From: Flavobacterium okayamense
Lineage (GTDB): Bacteria > Bacteroidota > Bacteroidia > Flavobacteriales > Flavobacteriaceae
DNA length: 64,000 nt
Reading direction: 5' to 3'
Assembly (NCBI RefSeq): GCF_019702945.1
Contig: NZ_AP024749.1
Coordinates: forward strand, 992,001-1,056,000
Position 1 is the first letter of the stretch, and every line of letters starts with the position of its first letter. Below the pieces are notes generated by a model. It saw nothing but the letters and a program-made list of their open reading frames with translations, made no database searches and had not been told where the DNA came from. This document shows, piece after piece, positions 7,431-15,502 of the stretch. The position numbers and the translations under genes were made by a program.

Positions 7431-10427
7431 ATGAAATATTTCCACAACGAAATAGAAGCCAAATGGCAACAATATTGGGCCAAAAACCAAACGTTTAAAG
7501 CTGAAAACAATAGCGAGTTACCTAAATATTATGTGTTAGACATGTTTCCTTATCCTTCTGGAGCAGGATTACACGTTGGGCATCCACTAGGTTACATTGC
7601 TTCAGATATTGTTGCGCGCTATAAACGCCATCAAGGTTTCAATGTGTTACATCCACAAGGTTACGATTCGTTTGGATTACCTGCAGAGCAATATGCGATT
7701 CAAACAGGGCAACATCCTGAAAAAACAACAAAAGAAAATATTGCGCGTTACCGTGAGCAATTAGATAAAATCGGATTTTCATTTGATTGGAGTAGAGAAG
7801 TACGTACTTCAAATCCAGAGTATTACAAATGGACACAATGGATTTTTATTCAATTATTCGAATCTTGGTACAACAACAAATCGAATAAGGCCGAAAGTAT
7901 TTGCACTTTAATTCAAGAGTTTGAAAAAAATGGAAATAGCCAATTAGATGCAGTTTGCGATGATGAGGTAAAATCATTTTCAGCTGAAGAATGGAATGCC
8001 TTTTCGTCTGAAGAACAACAAAGAATTTTATTACAATATAGATTAACTTATTTAGCCGAAACCGAAGTAAACTGGTGTCCGGCTTTGGGTACAGTTTTAG
8101 CGAATGATGAAATCGTAAACGGTGTTTCAGAACGTGGCGGACATCCTGTGATTCGTAAAAAAATGACCCAATGGTCGATGCGAATTTCCGCTTACGCAGA
8201 ACGTTTGTTACAAGGGTTAGAAACGATTGATTGGACTGAATCTTTAAAAGAATCACAACGTAACTGGATTGGAAAATCGGTTGGTGCTTCTGTATCTTTT
8301 AAGGTTAAAGAAAGCAATGCAATTATCGAAGTTTTTACCACACGTCCTGATACTATTTTCGGTGTTACGTTTATGACATTGGCTCCAGAGCACGAATTAG
8401 TTGCTCAAATTACTACTTCTGAACAAAAAGAAGCAGTTGAAGCTTATATTGAAGCAACTGCGAAACGTTCGGAAAGAGAGCGTATGGCCGATGTAAAAAC
8501 TATATCAGGTGTATTTACTGGCGCTTATGCGGAACATCCATTTACTAAAGAACCAATTCCAATTTGGATTGGCGATTACGTTTTGGCAGGTTACGGAACG
8601 GGTGCTGTAATGGCAGTTCCTTGTGGAGATGAACGCGATTATGCGTTTGCGAATTTCTTCAAAGGAACTAACGGAATGCCTGAAATTAAGAATATTTTCA
8701 ATCAAGATATTTCTGAAGAAGCGTTTGCTGGAAAAGAAGGTTTCGAATTAGTAAATTCTGATTTCTTAAATGGTTTAGGTTATAAAGAAGGAACTAAAAA
8801 AGCGATTGAAGCTTTAGAAAATATAGGTGCAGGAAAAGCAAAAGTAAACTATCGTTTACGTGATGCGGTTTTCTCTCGTCAAAGATATTGGGGTGAACCT
8901 TTTCCTGTGTATTACGTAAATGGTTTACCACAAATGATTGACAAAAAACATTTGCCAATTGTTTTGCCAGAAGTGGAAAAATATTTACCAACAGAAGACG
9001 GTCAGCCACCATTAGGAAACGCAACCGTTTGGGCTTGGGATACTAAAACAAATACGGTTGTCAGTTCGAGCGCAGTCGAGAACAAAACCGTGTTTCCACT
9101 TGAACTAAACACTATGCCAGGTTGGGCAGGAAGTTCTTGGTATTGGATGCGTTATATGGATGCTAACAATACGGAAGATTTTGCAAGCGAAGAAGCTTTA
9201 AATTATTGGCAAAATGTAGATTTATATATTGGAGGAAGCGAACACGCAACAGGACATTTATTGTATTCTCGTTTTTGGAACAAATTCTTGAAAGATAGAG
9301 GTATTGCACCAACAGAAGAACCATTCCAAAAATTGATTAATCAAGGGATGATTTTGGGTGAAAGTGCCTTTCTTTTTATTTTACAAACAAGATTTGGTGA
9401 GAAAAGCGGTCAAACTCAAGTCATTATTTCAAAAGAATTATATTCTGAAATAATAAATGGAGGTTCAATAAGTTTATTGCCGAAGCAGTTAGCTGATTTT
9501 CTTGAAGAAAGAATGAATTCACAAGTTGAATTTAACCAAGATTTAAATGGATTACCTTTTAACTTCATTTGTTATAAAACACCAATTGATGTTAACTATG
9601 TTAATTTGAAAAATGAAATTGTTGTTGAAGAATTAGATAAGAATAATAGATATAAAATTGATATTTTAAATTCTTCTTATTATGATGGAAATGTAATTAT
9701 TGAAGGTGATGAAATTAAAGTTCTTTCTGTTTATAGAGAAGTTGAAAAAATGTCAAAATCGAAATACAACGTAGTCAATCCAGATGATATTTGTGAAGAA
9801 TATGGTGCCGATACTTTACGTTTGTATGAAATGTTCTTAGGGCCATTAGAGCAAGCAAAACCTTGGAATACGGCTGGTATTACTGGTGTTTATGGTTTCT
9901 TAAAAAAATTATGGCGTTTGTATTTTGACGATAATGGTTTTATTGTAACCAACGAAGAGCCTACAAAAGACATGTACAAATCGTTACACAAAACAATTAA
10001 GAAAGTAACAGAAGATATCGAGAATTTCTCATTTAACACTTCGGTTTCTCAGTTTATGATTTGTGTGAATGAGTTGGCACAACAAAAATGTCACCACAGA
10101 GCTATTTTAGAACCTTTAGCAATTATTGTTGCTCCTTATGCGCCACATATTGCAGAAGAATTATGGAGTGCTTTAGGTTATGAAGGTTCGATTGCAAAAG
10201 TTCCATTCCCTAAATTTGAAGCCAGTCACTTAGTGGAAAGTGCAAAAGAATATCCGGTTTCATTTAATGGAAAAATGCGTTTTAAAATTGAATTGCCTTT
10301 AGATTTGTCAAAAGAACAAATTGAAGAGATTGTAATGGAAGATGAAAGAACACAAGCACAATTGCAAGGAAGAACTCCTAAAAATGTAATAATTGTACCT
10401 GGAAAGATTATTAATATAGTAGGGTAA
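7431..10427 (+). CDS. leuS: Leucyl-tRNA synthetase
   Basis: Charges tRNA-Leu in the cytoplasm. The 998 residues include the HIGH-type motif HVGHPLGY (48-55), the CP1 editing domain (about 230-430, with TRPDTIFGVTF and GTGAVMAVP), the KMSKS loop (about 773-777) and the anticodon and C-terminal domains. It is longer than the usual 800-960 residues. Most of the excess is an insertion of about 130 residues (641-772) before KMSKS, more AT-rich than the flanks. A dispersed 24-nt repeat lies in frame as codons 544-551. Its own promoter and a strong terminator make it monocistronic. Confidence 0.98.
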   Translation: MKYFHNEIEAKWQQYWAKNQTFKAENNSELPKYYVLDMFPYPSGAGLHVGHPLGYIASDIVARYKRHQGFNVLHPQGYDSFGLPAEQYAIQTGQHPEKTTKENIARYREQLDKIGFSFDWSREVRTSNPEYYKWTQWIFIQLFESWYNNKSNKAESICTLIQEFEKNGNSQLDAVCDDEVKSFSAEEWNAFSSEEQQRILLQYRLTYLAETEVNWCPALGTVLANDEIVNGVSERGGHPVIRKKMTQWSMRISAYAERLLQGLETIDWTESLKESQRNWIGKSVGASVSFKVKESNAIIEVFTTRPDTIFGVTFMTLAPEHELVAQITTSEQKEAVEAYIEATAKRSERERMADVKTISGVFTGAYAEHPFTKEPIPIWIGDYVLAGYGTGAVMAVPCGDERDYAFANFFKGTNGMPEIKNIFNQDISEEAFAGKEGFELVNSDFLNGLGYKEGTKKAIEALENIGAGKAKVNYRLRDAVFSRQRYWGEPFPVYYVNGLPQMIDKKHLPIVLPEVEKYLPTEDGQPPLGNATVWAWDTKTNTVVSSSAVENKTVFPLELNTMPGWAGSSWYWMRYMDANNTEDFASEEALNYWQNVDLYIGGSEHATGHLLYSRFWNKFLKDRGIAPTEEPFQKLINQGMILGESAFLFILQTRFGEKSGQTQVIISKELYSEIINGGSISLLPKQLADFLEERMNSQVEFNQDLNGLPFNFICYKTPIDVNYVNLKNEIVVEELDKNNRYKIDILNSSYYDGNVIIEGDEIKVLSVYREVEKMSKSKYNVVNPDDICEEYGADTLRLYEMFLGPLEQAKPWNTAGITGVYGFLKKLWRLYFDDNGFIVTNEEPTKDMYKSLHKTIKKVTEDIENFSFNTSVSQFMICVNELAQQKCHHRAILEPLAIIVAPYAPHIAEELWSALGYEGSIAKVPFPKFEASHLVESAKEYPVSFNGKMRFKIELPLDLSKEQIEEIVMEDERTQAQLQGRTPKNVIIVPGKIINIVG
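9060..9083 (+). repeat. 24-nt dispersed repeat, copy A (inside leuS)
   Basis: This stretch differs by one base (C for G at its 14th position) from 23587-23610. Here it forms exactly eight leuS codons (VSSSAVEN), in a surface-type region between the editing domain and the core. Its higher G+C stands out from the context. Confidence 0.75.
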
Positions 10428-10447
10428 ATTTTTAAATTACATTATAT

Positions 10448-10482
10448 AAAAGTGTCGATAAGAAATTATCGACACTTTTTTT
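10448..10482 (+). terminator. leuS terminator
   Basis: A perfect 14-bp stem (AAAAGTGTCGATAA / TTATCGACACTTTT) with a GAAA tetraloop and a T-tract begins 21 nt after the leuS stop. Confidence 0.93.
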
Positions 10483-10697
10483 ATTTAACATTTTTCAATT
10501 AAAAGCGAATTTTTACAACATAAAATGACTAGTAATATATAATTTCGTACAGAAAAAATGTATTAAATGTTAATTTTTTAATTTTTATGCAATAAAATTT
10601 GGTAAGTGATTTTAATTATTTATATATTTAAAAATCAATTGGTTACAATTATAAGAAAAATTCTACTAGTTTCATTAATCCCCAAATCAATTAAACT

Positions 10698-11315
10698 ATG
10701 AAGAACAAAACTACAACTTCAGTCTTAGCATTAGTTTTAATGTGTTTTAGCTTTGTTTTTGTGCAAGCACAAAATGGTAACCCAGTTTCTGAACAAAATC
10801 AGAAATTAATGAAAAACTTTTTGGCACTCATGGAAAATTCTTCCTCGTACCAAAATTACAAAGTAATAGACAAAGAAAGGATTAACGGTTTTCAAGAAAA
10901 TTTAGGAAGTTATTTAGTGCAAGAACAGCGTTCTAAACAACAAGTAGTTAGTCAATTGCAACAAAAAGACCAAGCTATTAAATCACTCGAGAACCAACTC
11001 TCTAAGTTACAAACAGCTAATGAAAGTTTGTTAGGGAGTACAGAAAGTATTAGTTTTCTTGGTTTTAAAGTTAATAAAGCAACATATTCAATAATTATGT
11101 GGTTATTAGTTTTAGGTTCAATAGCTTTTTCAGGAATTTTGTTTTTAAAATACCAAAGAGCTAATGAGATTACAACAAGTTCGAAATCCATATTAAAAGA
11201 CCTAGAAGATGAATACGAGTCTTTTAGGAGAGTTTGTATACAACGAGAGCAAGACTTAAAGCGAAAGCTATATGATGAAATGAAAAAGACCGATGGTTTA
11301 AGAAATGCTTCTTAA
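10698..11315 (+). CDS. Membrane-anchored coiled-coil protein, unknown function
   Basis: A 205-residue protein with a signal peptide (1-25, ending VQAQ), a periplasmic part rich in Gln and heptads (about 75-115, QLQQKDQAIKSLENQLSKLQ), one transmembrane helix (about 132-150) and a charged cytoplasmic tail with further heptads (DLEDEYESFRRVCIQREQDLKR). I do not recognise a functional family; the layout is conserved in flavobacterial hypothetical proteins. It has its own terminator, and the 270 nt separating it from leuS hold the leuS terminator and otherwise featureless AT-rich DNA. Confidence 0.75.
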   Translation: MKNKTTTSVLALVLMCFSFVFVQAQNGNPVSEQNQKLMKNFLALMENSSSYQNYKVIDKERINGFQENLGSYLVQEQRSKQQVVSQLQQKDQAIKSLENQLSKLQTANESLLGSTESISFLGFKVNKATYSIIMWLLVLGSIAFSGILFLKYQRANEITTSSKSILKDLEDEYESFRRVCIQREQDLKRKLYDEMKKTDGLRNAS

Positions 11316-11322
11316 AATTGCC

Positions 11323-11349
11323 AAAGCCTTCAAATTGAAGGCTTTTTTT
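11323..11349 (+). terminator. Intrinsic terminator
   Basis: The 10-bp stem AAAGCCTTCA / TGAAGGCTTT, with a 3-nt loop, is followed by a T-run, just after the stop of the coiled-coil protein gene. Confidence 0.88.
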
Positions 11350-11419
11350 ATGTTATTAATTCAAAGTGTAACTTTTTTTAAAAATTGCGTATAATAAATA
11401 AACTAAAAACATATTAAAA

Positions 11420-11836
11420 ATGGAAAAAAGAAACGCTGGAAAACTAATTTTTGGAGTAATGATGTTTGTGGTAGTCCTAATATTTGCTTTAATGTTTGGG
11501 TTACCTAGATATAATGTTTGGCAACAAGAAATGGCAGGAAAAGCTGAAATGGCAAAAGCGGAACAAAATCGTAGAATTTTAGTAGAAGAAGCAAAAGCAA
11601 AATTAGAAGCTGAAAAATTAAATGCACAAGCGGAGATTGAAAGAGCAAAAGGTATGGCTGAAGCTATGAAATTAGAAAACGGAACCTTGACCGAGACCTA
11701 CAATCAATACTTATTCATTAGAACTTTAGAGAAACTTGCCGATAAAGGGGATTTGCCTCAAATTATTTATATACCTTCAAACGGAATGGTACCTGTAATG
11801 GATGTTAGTAAAAAAGCAACAAATTCAGCGCAATAA
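11420..11836 (+). CDS. Prohibitin/SPFH-like membrane protein, minimal form
   Basis: A 138-residue protein with one N-terminal transmembrane helix (about 9-29), an Ala/Glu/Lys-rich coiled coil (about 40-85, with EEAKAKLEAEKLNAQAEIE) and a C-terminal segment YLFIRTLEKLADKGDLPQIIYIPSNG. The last part resembles the end of stomatin/prohibitin proteins (LRTLEKLAE..LPNVIYLP), but the SPFH globular domain is absent. Function is unknown; membrane-scaffold behaviour is an inference. It is followed 2 nt later by a small DUF4177-like gene, implying co-translation. Confidence 0.75.
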   Translation: MEKRNAGKLIFGVMMFVVVLIFALMFGLPRYNVWQQEMAGKAEMAKAEQNRRILVEEAKAKLEAEKLNAQAEIERAKGMAEAMKLENGTLTETYNQYLFIRTLEKLADKGDLPQIIYIPSNGMVPVMDVSKKATNSAQ

Positions 11837-11838
11837 GC

Positions 11839-12024
11839 ATGAAAAAATATGAAATACATACTTTAAAGAAAAGTTCTGGCTTTAAAAGCATGAAAGAAGA
11901 ACTTACTAAGGAAGTCGAGCAATTTCTTAATCGTAAAGCTAACGAAGGATATGAAGTTGTTAGTGTTTCTTTTGCGTATTATGAAAGTATGGAGCTAATT
12001 GCTTTTATTACGCTATGTAGATAA
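11839..12024 (+). CDS. Small DUF4177-like protein (61 aa)
   Basis: A 61-residue soluble protein: KYEIHTLKKSSG, a Lys/Glu-rich helix, then VEQFLNRKANEGYEVVSVSFAYYESM. The pattern of a helix followed by an N-E-G-Y/W-E-V-V-S-V strand is that of DUF4177 proteins, of unknown function. It starts 2 nt after the prohibitin-like gene. The assignment is by pattern only. Confidence 0.6.
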   Translation: MKKYEIHTLKKSSGFKSMKEELTKEVEQFLNRKANEGYEVVSVSFAYYESMELIAFITLCR

Positions 12025-12107
12025 AAAAATGCCAAATTGACATTAACAATTTATAAAGAAACTTTGGTTCAAAATTTGATTATCTTTAAAAAATAAAAGT
12101 AAAAAAT

Positions 12108-12788
12108 ATGGGAATGAGTTATATGATATTAGCAGGAGCTATTATGTTGGCTAGTTGGTTAGTGAGTAATAGGCTTAAATCTAAATTTGAACATTATTCA
12201 AAATTGCATTTACAAAATGGTATGAGTGGCGCAGAAATTGCAGAAAAAATGTTACACGATAATGGAATTTATGATGTAAAAGTGATTTCAACGCCCGGTC
12301 GTTTAACAGATCATTACAATCCTAGTGATAAGACTGTGAATTTGTCAGAGGCAGTTTATAACCAAAGAAACGCTGCTGCTGCTGCTGTAGCGGCGCATGA
12401 GGTTGGGCACGCTGTGCAACATGCACAAGCTTACAGTTGGTTAACTATGCGTTCAAAACTAGTACCAGTTGTGCAGGTAGCTTCTAGTTTTGTGCAATGG
12501 ATTTTGTTAGCAGGAATTTTATTAATTAATACATTTCCTCAATTATTATTAGTTGGAATTGTAGTTTTTTCCGCAACTACATTGTTTTCTATAATTACCT
12601 TACCAGTTGAATATGATGCTAGTAATAGAGCGTTAGCTTGGTTAGAAAACAAAAGAATGTTAACTCAACAGGAGCATAATGGGGCGAAAGATGCGCTAAA
12701 ATGGGCTGCTAGAACATATGTAGTGGCTGCAATTGGTTCTATTGGAACGCTGTTATATTACATTATGATTTATATGAACAGAAGATAA
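12108..12788 (+). CDS. Zinc metallopeptidase, YugP type
   Basis: A 226-residue integral membrane protease of the Zn_peptidase_2 family. A TM helix at the N-terminus precedes the conserved region ISTPGRLTDHYNPSDKTVNLSE and the zinc site AAHEVGHAVQH (HExxH at about residues 98-102). Two further helices (about 125-165) and a C-terminal helix follow, with the downstream Glu of PVEYDAS as a likely third ligand. Its substrates in the envelope are unknown. It stands alone with its own terminator. Confidence 0.92.
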   Translation: MGMSYMILAGAIMLASWLVSNRLKSKFEHYSKLHLQNGMSGAEIAEKMLHDNGIYDVKVISTPGRLTDHYNPSDKTVNLSEAVYNQRNAAAAAVAAHEVGHAVQHAQAYSWLTMRSKLVPVVQVASSFVQWILLAGILLINTFPQLLLVGIVVFSATTLFSIITLPVEYDASNRALAWLENKRMLTQQEHNGAKDALKWAARTYVVAAIGSIGTLLYYIMIYMNRR

Positions 12789-12812
12789 GTAGTAGTTTAT
12801 TTAAAAAATATT

Positions 12813-12847
12813 AAAACCTCAATTTCTTTTGAAATTGGGGGTTTTTG
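12813..12847. terminator. Bidirectional terminator between metallopeptidase and lrp
   Basis: AAAACCTCAATTTC pairs with GAAATTGGGGGTTTT (one G-U pair, one bulge) around a short T loop, with T and A runs on either side. It serves the convergent genes ending at 12788 and 12884. Confidence 0.8.
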
Positions 12848-12883
12848 AAATTTGCACATCTGAATTCTAATCACAATTTCAAT

Positions 12884-13354
12884 TTATAATTGTATCTGTC
12901 TTTCAATTTGTTGGTCTAAGGATATAAATGTTTCAGTTCGGGAAACACCTTCTATTTGTTGGATTTTTTTGTTCAATAATTGCATTAAGTGTTCGTTGTC
13001 TTTACAGATAACTTTTATCAAAATGCTCCAGTTACCTGTGGTATAATGGCATTCTAAAACTTCTGGAATTTTTCTAAGTTCTCGAACTGCCTCAGGATTA
13101 CTCATTGCTTTATCGAGATAAATCCCTACAAATGCCATTGTACTATAACCTAAAACTTTTGTGTCAACTACAAATTTAGAACCTGAAATTACACCAGCTT
13201 GTTCTAGTTTTCGTAATCTTTGATGAATTGCAGCTCCAGAAATCCCAATTTTGTTTGCGATTTGTAAAATAGGCTTTCTAGCGTCTTCCATTAAATCGCG
13301 AAGAATTTCTTTGTCGATACCATCAATTTCTATTTGAAGTTGGTTAATTTTCAT
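12884..13354 (-). CDS. Lrp/AsnC-family transcriptional regulator
   Basis: A 156-residue regulator: an N-terminal helix-turn-helix (about 10-60, DGIDKEILRDLMEDARKPILQIANKIGISGAAIHQRLRKLE in pieces) and a C-terminal RAM ligand-binding domain (about 75-150). It would control amino-acid metabolism genes in response to an amino acid. Its neighbour, upstream on the same strand, is a saccharopine dehydrogenase-like gene, so lysine is a plausible effector, though this is inference. Its start region is duplicated upstream at 13427-13462. Confidence 0.93.
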   Translation of the reverse strand: MKINQLQIEIDGIDKEILRDLMEDARKPILQIANKIGISGAAIHQRLRKLEQAGVISGSKFVVDTKVLGYSTMAFVGIYLDKAMSNPEAVRELRKIPEVLECHYTTGNWSILIKVICKDNEHLMQLLNKKIQQIEGVSRTETFISLDQQIERQIQL

Positions 13355-13392
13355 AAGATTATTATACTGGATTAAAAATGTAAATAATTACC

Positions 13393-13410
13393 GAATGTCC
13401 AGTGGACATT
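13393..13410. promoter_or_regulatory. Dyad upstream of lrp, possible operator
   Basis: GAATGTCC and GGACATTC form a perfect 8-bp inverted repeat with a 3-nt spacer, 38-56 bp upstream of the lrp start. Autoregulation by Lrp-type proteins is common, but the match to any known site is untested. Confidence 0.4.
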
Positions 13411-13426
13411 CTCCTCTTAATATCAA

Positions 13427-13462
13427 ATCATCAATTTCTATTTGAAGTTGGTTTATTTTCAT
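13427..13462 (-). pseudogene. Duplicated 5' fragment of lrp
   Basis: Read on the minus strand this encodes MKINQLQIEIDD, repeating the first eleven residues of the adjacent lrp (MKINQLQIEID) with one base difference over about 33 nt. It then runs into an unrelated 12-codon tail and a stop. It is best read as the remnant of a partial duplication or of a deleted tandem paralogue. Confidence 0.6.
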
Positions 13463-13503
13463 ATGAAAGCAATGTGTTTGATTTTGGTTTAAAATTAAAA
13501 CAA

Positions 13504-13534
13504 AAATTCCCAATTCTATTAAAATTGGGAATTA
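13504..13534 (-). terminator. Terminator of the saccharopine dehydrogenase-like gene
   Basis: The 11-bp stem AATTCCCAATT / AATTGGGAATT has a 7-nt loop. On the minus strand it is followed by TTTTTGTTTT, 24 nt past the stop codon. Confidence 0.8.
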
Positions 13535-13557
13535 AATCTAGTTTTTCTATTAAAAAA

Positions 13558-14925
13558 TTAACTACTTATATTGTTTGGGTTGTAACCCAAGTAGGGAACA
13601 TCAATTTCTTTAAAAATAATTCCGTATTCTTCAAGTTCATTTAAAATAGGAGTATACACTTCTTTCGAAATAGGTAATTGAACTCCTGGAGTTTTAATTT
13701 CACCTTTTAAAATTCGAAGGGTTGCCATTGCTGCTGGTAGACCAACAGTTTTAGACATTGCGGTGTTTACTTGATCATCTCCAATACAAACCATAGTTGA
13801 ATCAATTTGATGTTTTTCTCCATTTAATTCATAACCAAATTTGTGATACATTACAATCATATCTTTGTCATTTGGTTCTAGCTTCCATTTTTCTGAAAGT
13901 ATTTTTTCTAAAATTTGTGCTGGAGTTGCATTTTTCAGTTCAACTTTCTTTTTACTAAATAAATCTAATTCTAAAAGTTTATCCCAAATAATATCGTCCT
14001 GATCTATCTTTTGTGCATGACGTAATTTTATTTCAACAGTATCAGTAGGATGATATGGAAGGAAAGAATTTGTAAACTCTCTGTAAGTCATGTTTTCAGA
14101 ATCTTCAATAGTATACGAATCGTCTGTCATTCCTAATTGAACCAAAATATCCCAAGCGCGTGAATAGCCTACACGTCTTATGGTACCTCGATAAACGGTT
14201 AAAGCATCATCTAAACCATAAACACTTCTATATTTTAAAGAGTCTCGATTGGCATAAGCCTCAAATCGTCCATAATCTTCTACCTCTAAAAATTCAGTTC
14301 TTCTAAATAATTTGTTATAAGGAATATATTTATATGTGCCTTCTTGAATAAATTTTGCAGCCCCACCTTGGCCTGCCAAAACTACATTTCTTGGATTCCA
14401 AGTAAATTTATAATTCCAAAGATTGTTATCGCTCTCAGGTGCAACAAGTCCTCCGCAAAACGATTCGAATAAAAGAACATTTCCACCTTTTGCTCTTATC
14501 TCATCTAAAATTTTCATAGCACTCATGTGGTCAATTCCGGGATCTAATCCAATCTCATTCATTAGAATAACACCTTTTTCTTTAGCTTCTTTATCTAATT
14601 CTTGCATTTGAGAACTTATGTATGAAGCCGTTACCATGTGCTTACCAAAAGTTAAACAGTCTTTTGCGACTTCAATATGCATATGTGCAGGTAACATTGA
14701 TATAACAATGTCTGCTTTTTGTATTTCTTCTTGTCTTTGAAAACTATTAAATATATCGAATGCAATTGGACGAGCATTTGGGTGCTTTTTTGCTTTTTTT
14801 TCTGCTAACTCTAGCGATAAATCACCAATTGTTATAATTAAATTTTCTTGTTCAGATTTGGTTAACAAGTATTGTATTAATGATGAAGCGGAACGACCAG
14901 CTCCAATGACTAAAATGTTTCTCAT
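13558..14925 (-). CDS. Saccharopine dehydrogenase-like protein
   Basis: A 455-residue enzyme with an N-terminal Rossmann fold (NILVIGAGRSASSLIQYL) and the saccharopine dehydrogenase catalytic/C-terminal domain (DPGIDHMSAMKILDEIRAKGG, ESFCGGL, NPRNVVLAGQGGAAKF, RRVGYSRAWDILVQLG). Length and motifs fit the LYS9-type saccharopine reductase half that forms or cleaves saccharopine in lysine metabolism. Several homologues act on other carboxy-imine substrates, so the exact reaction is open. An Lrp regulator sits downstream, and a glutaryl-CoA dehydrogenase-like gene (41.0 kb) could belong to the same lysine-degradation route. Confidence 0.88.
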   Translation of the reverse strand: MRNILVIGAGRSASSLIQYLLTKSEQENLIITIGDLSLELAEKKAKKHPNARPIAFDIFNSFQRQEEIQKADIVISMLPAHMHIEVAKDCLTFGKHMVTASYISSQMQELDKEAKEKGVILMNEIGLDPGIDHMSAMKILDEIRAKGGNVLLFESFCGGLVAPESDNNLWNYKFTWNPRNVVLAGQGGAAKFIQEGTYKYIPYNKLFRRTEFLEVEDYGRFEAYANRDSLKYRSVYGLDDALTVYRGTIRRVGYSRAWDILVQLGMTDDSYTIEDSENMTYREFTNSFLPYHPTDTVEIKLRHAQKIDQDDIIWDKLLELDLFSKKKVELKNATPAQILEKILSEKWKLEPNDKDMIVMYHKFGYELNGEKHQIDSTMVCIGDDQVNTAMSKTVGLPAAMATLRILKGEIKTPGVQLPISKEVYTPILNELEEYGIIFKEIDVPYLGYNPNNISS

Positions 14926-15020
14926 TCTGGCAAATTAAAAATCACACGAAGATAGGTAATTGTTATTTTTAGAAAAAGAAATATCTGATTATTATCATAA
15001 TTTAACATTTCTAAAAATGT

Positions 15021-15028
15021 TATCTTTG
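15021..15028 (+). promoter_or_regulatory. -7 element of the DUF423 gene
   Basis: TATCTTTG lies 17 nt before the start codon. No clear TTG is seen at -33. Confidence 0.55.
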
Positions 15029-15045
15029 CTACAATAAAATAAACT

Positions 15046-15435
15046 ATGGAAAAAAAGATAATTGTTATAGCTCTTATACTAGGAATGATATCAATAATAC
15101 TTGGAGCATTCGGTGCACATGCCTTAAAAAAAGTTTTACAGCCAGAACAATTAACTTCATTTGAAACAGGTGTTCGCTATCAAATGTATCATGCATTATT
15201 TTTATTGTTCGTAGCAAATACTAACATGATTGCATTAAAAGAAAAAGCAATTATATTTTATTTGGCATTAATTGGTGTGGTACTTTTTTCAGGTTCAATA
15301 TACTTTTTAAGCACAAGTACAATAAGCGGTTTAAAATTCCGTTTTCTTGGTCCAATTACACCAATAGGAGGGTTTTTATTGATTGGTTCTTGGGCATATA
15401 TGGTCTATTCACTTTTACTAAAAAACAACAATTAA
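15046..15435 (+). CDS. DUF423 membrane protein (YgdD-like)
   Basis: A 129-residue inner-membrane protein with four predicted helices and the hallmark LGAFGAHALKKVL near residue 20-33, RYQMYHALFLL, LFSGSIYF and GPITPIGG. The family is widespread and of unknown function. The gene has its own -7 box and lies in the divergent gap from the saccharopine dehydrogenase-like gene. Confidence 0.92.
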   Translation: MEKKIIVIALILGMISIILGAFGAHALKKVLQPEQLTSFETGVRYQMYHALFLLFVANTNMIALKEKAIIFYLALIGVVLFSGSIYFLSTSTISGLKFRFLGPITPIGGFLLIGSWAYMVYSLLLKNNN

Positions 15436-15459
15436 GAATACTATCTAAAATATTATTTA

Positions 15460-15467
15460 TACTTTTG
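15460..15467 (+). promoter_or_regulatory. -7 element of pckA
   Basis: TACTTTTG is positioned 35 nt before the pckA start, matching TAnnTTTG. The -33 region lacks TTG. Confidence 0.55.
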
Positions 15468-15502
15468 CATTTTAAATAAAAACAACATAACAATTAAATT
15501 AA

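Noticed and set aside
7431..10427. LeuRS as a broken or chimeric pseudogene because of its length
   Set aside because: The frame is intact, all catalytic motifs are present in order, and insertions at this place are normal for the family.
13402..13644. 80-codon plus-strand frame between lrp and the saccharopine dehydrogenase-like gene
   Set aside because: It crosses the terminator stem and the end of a confident gene on the other strand; composition is low-complexity Phe/Lys.
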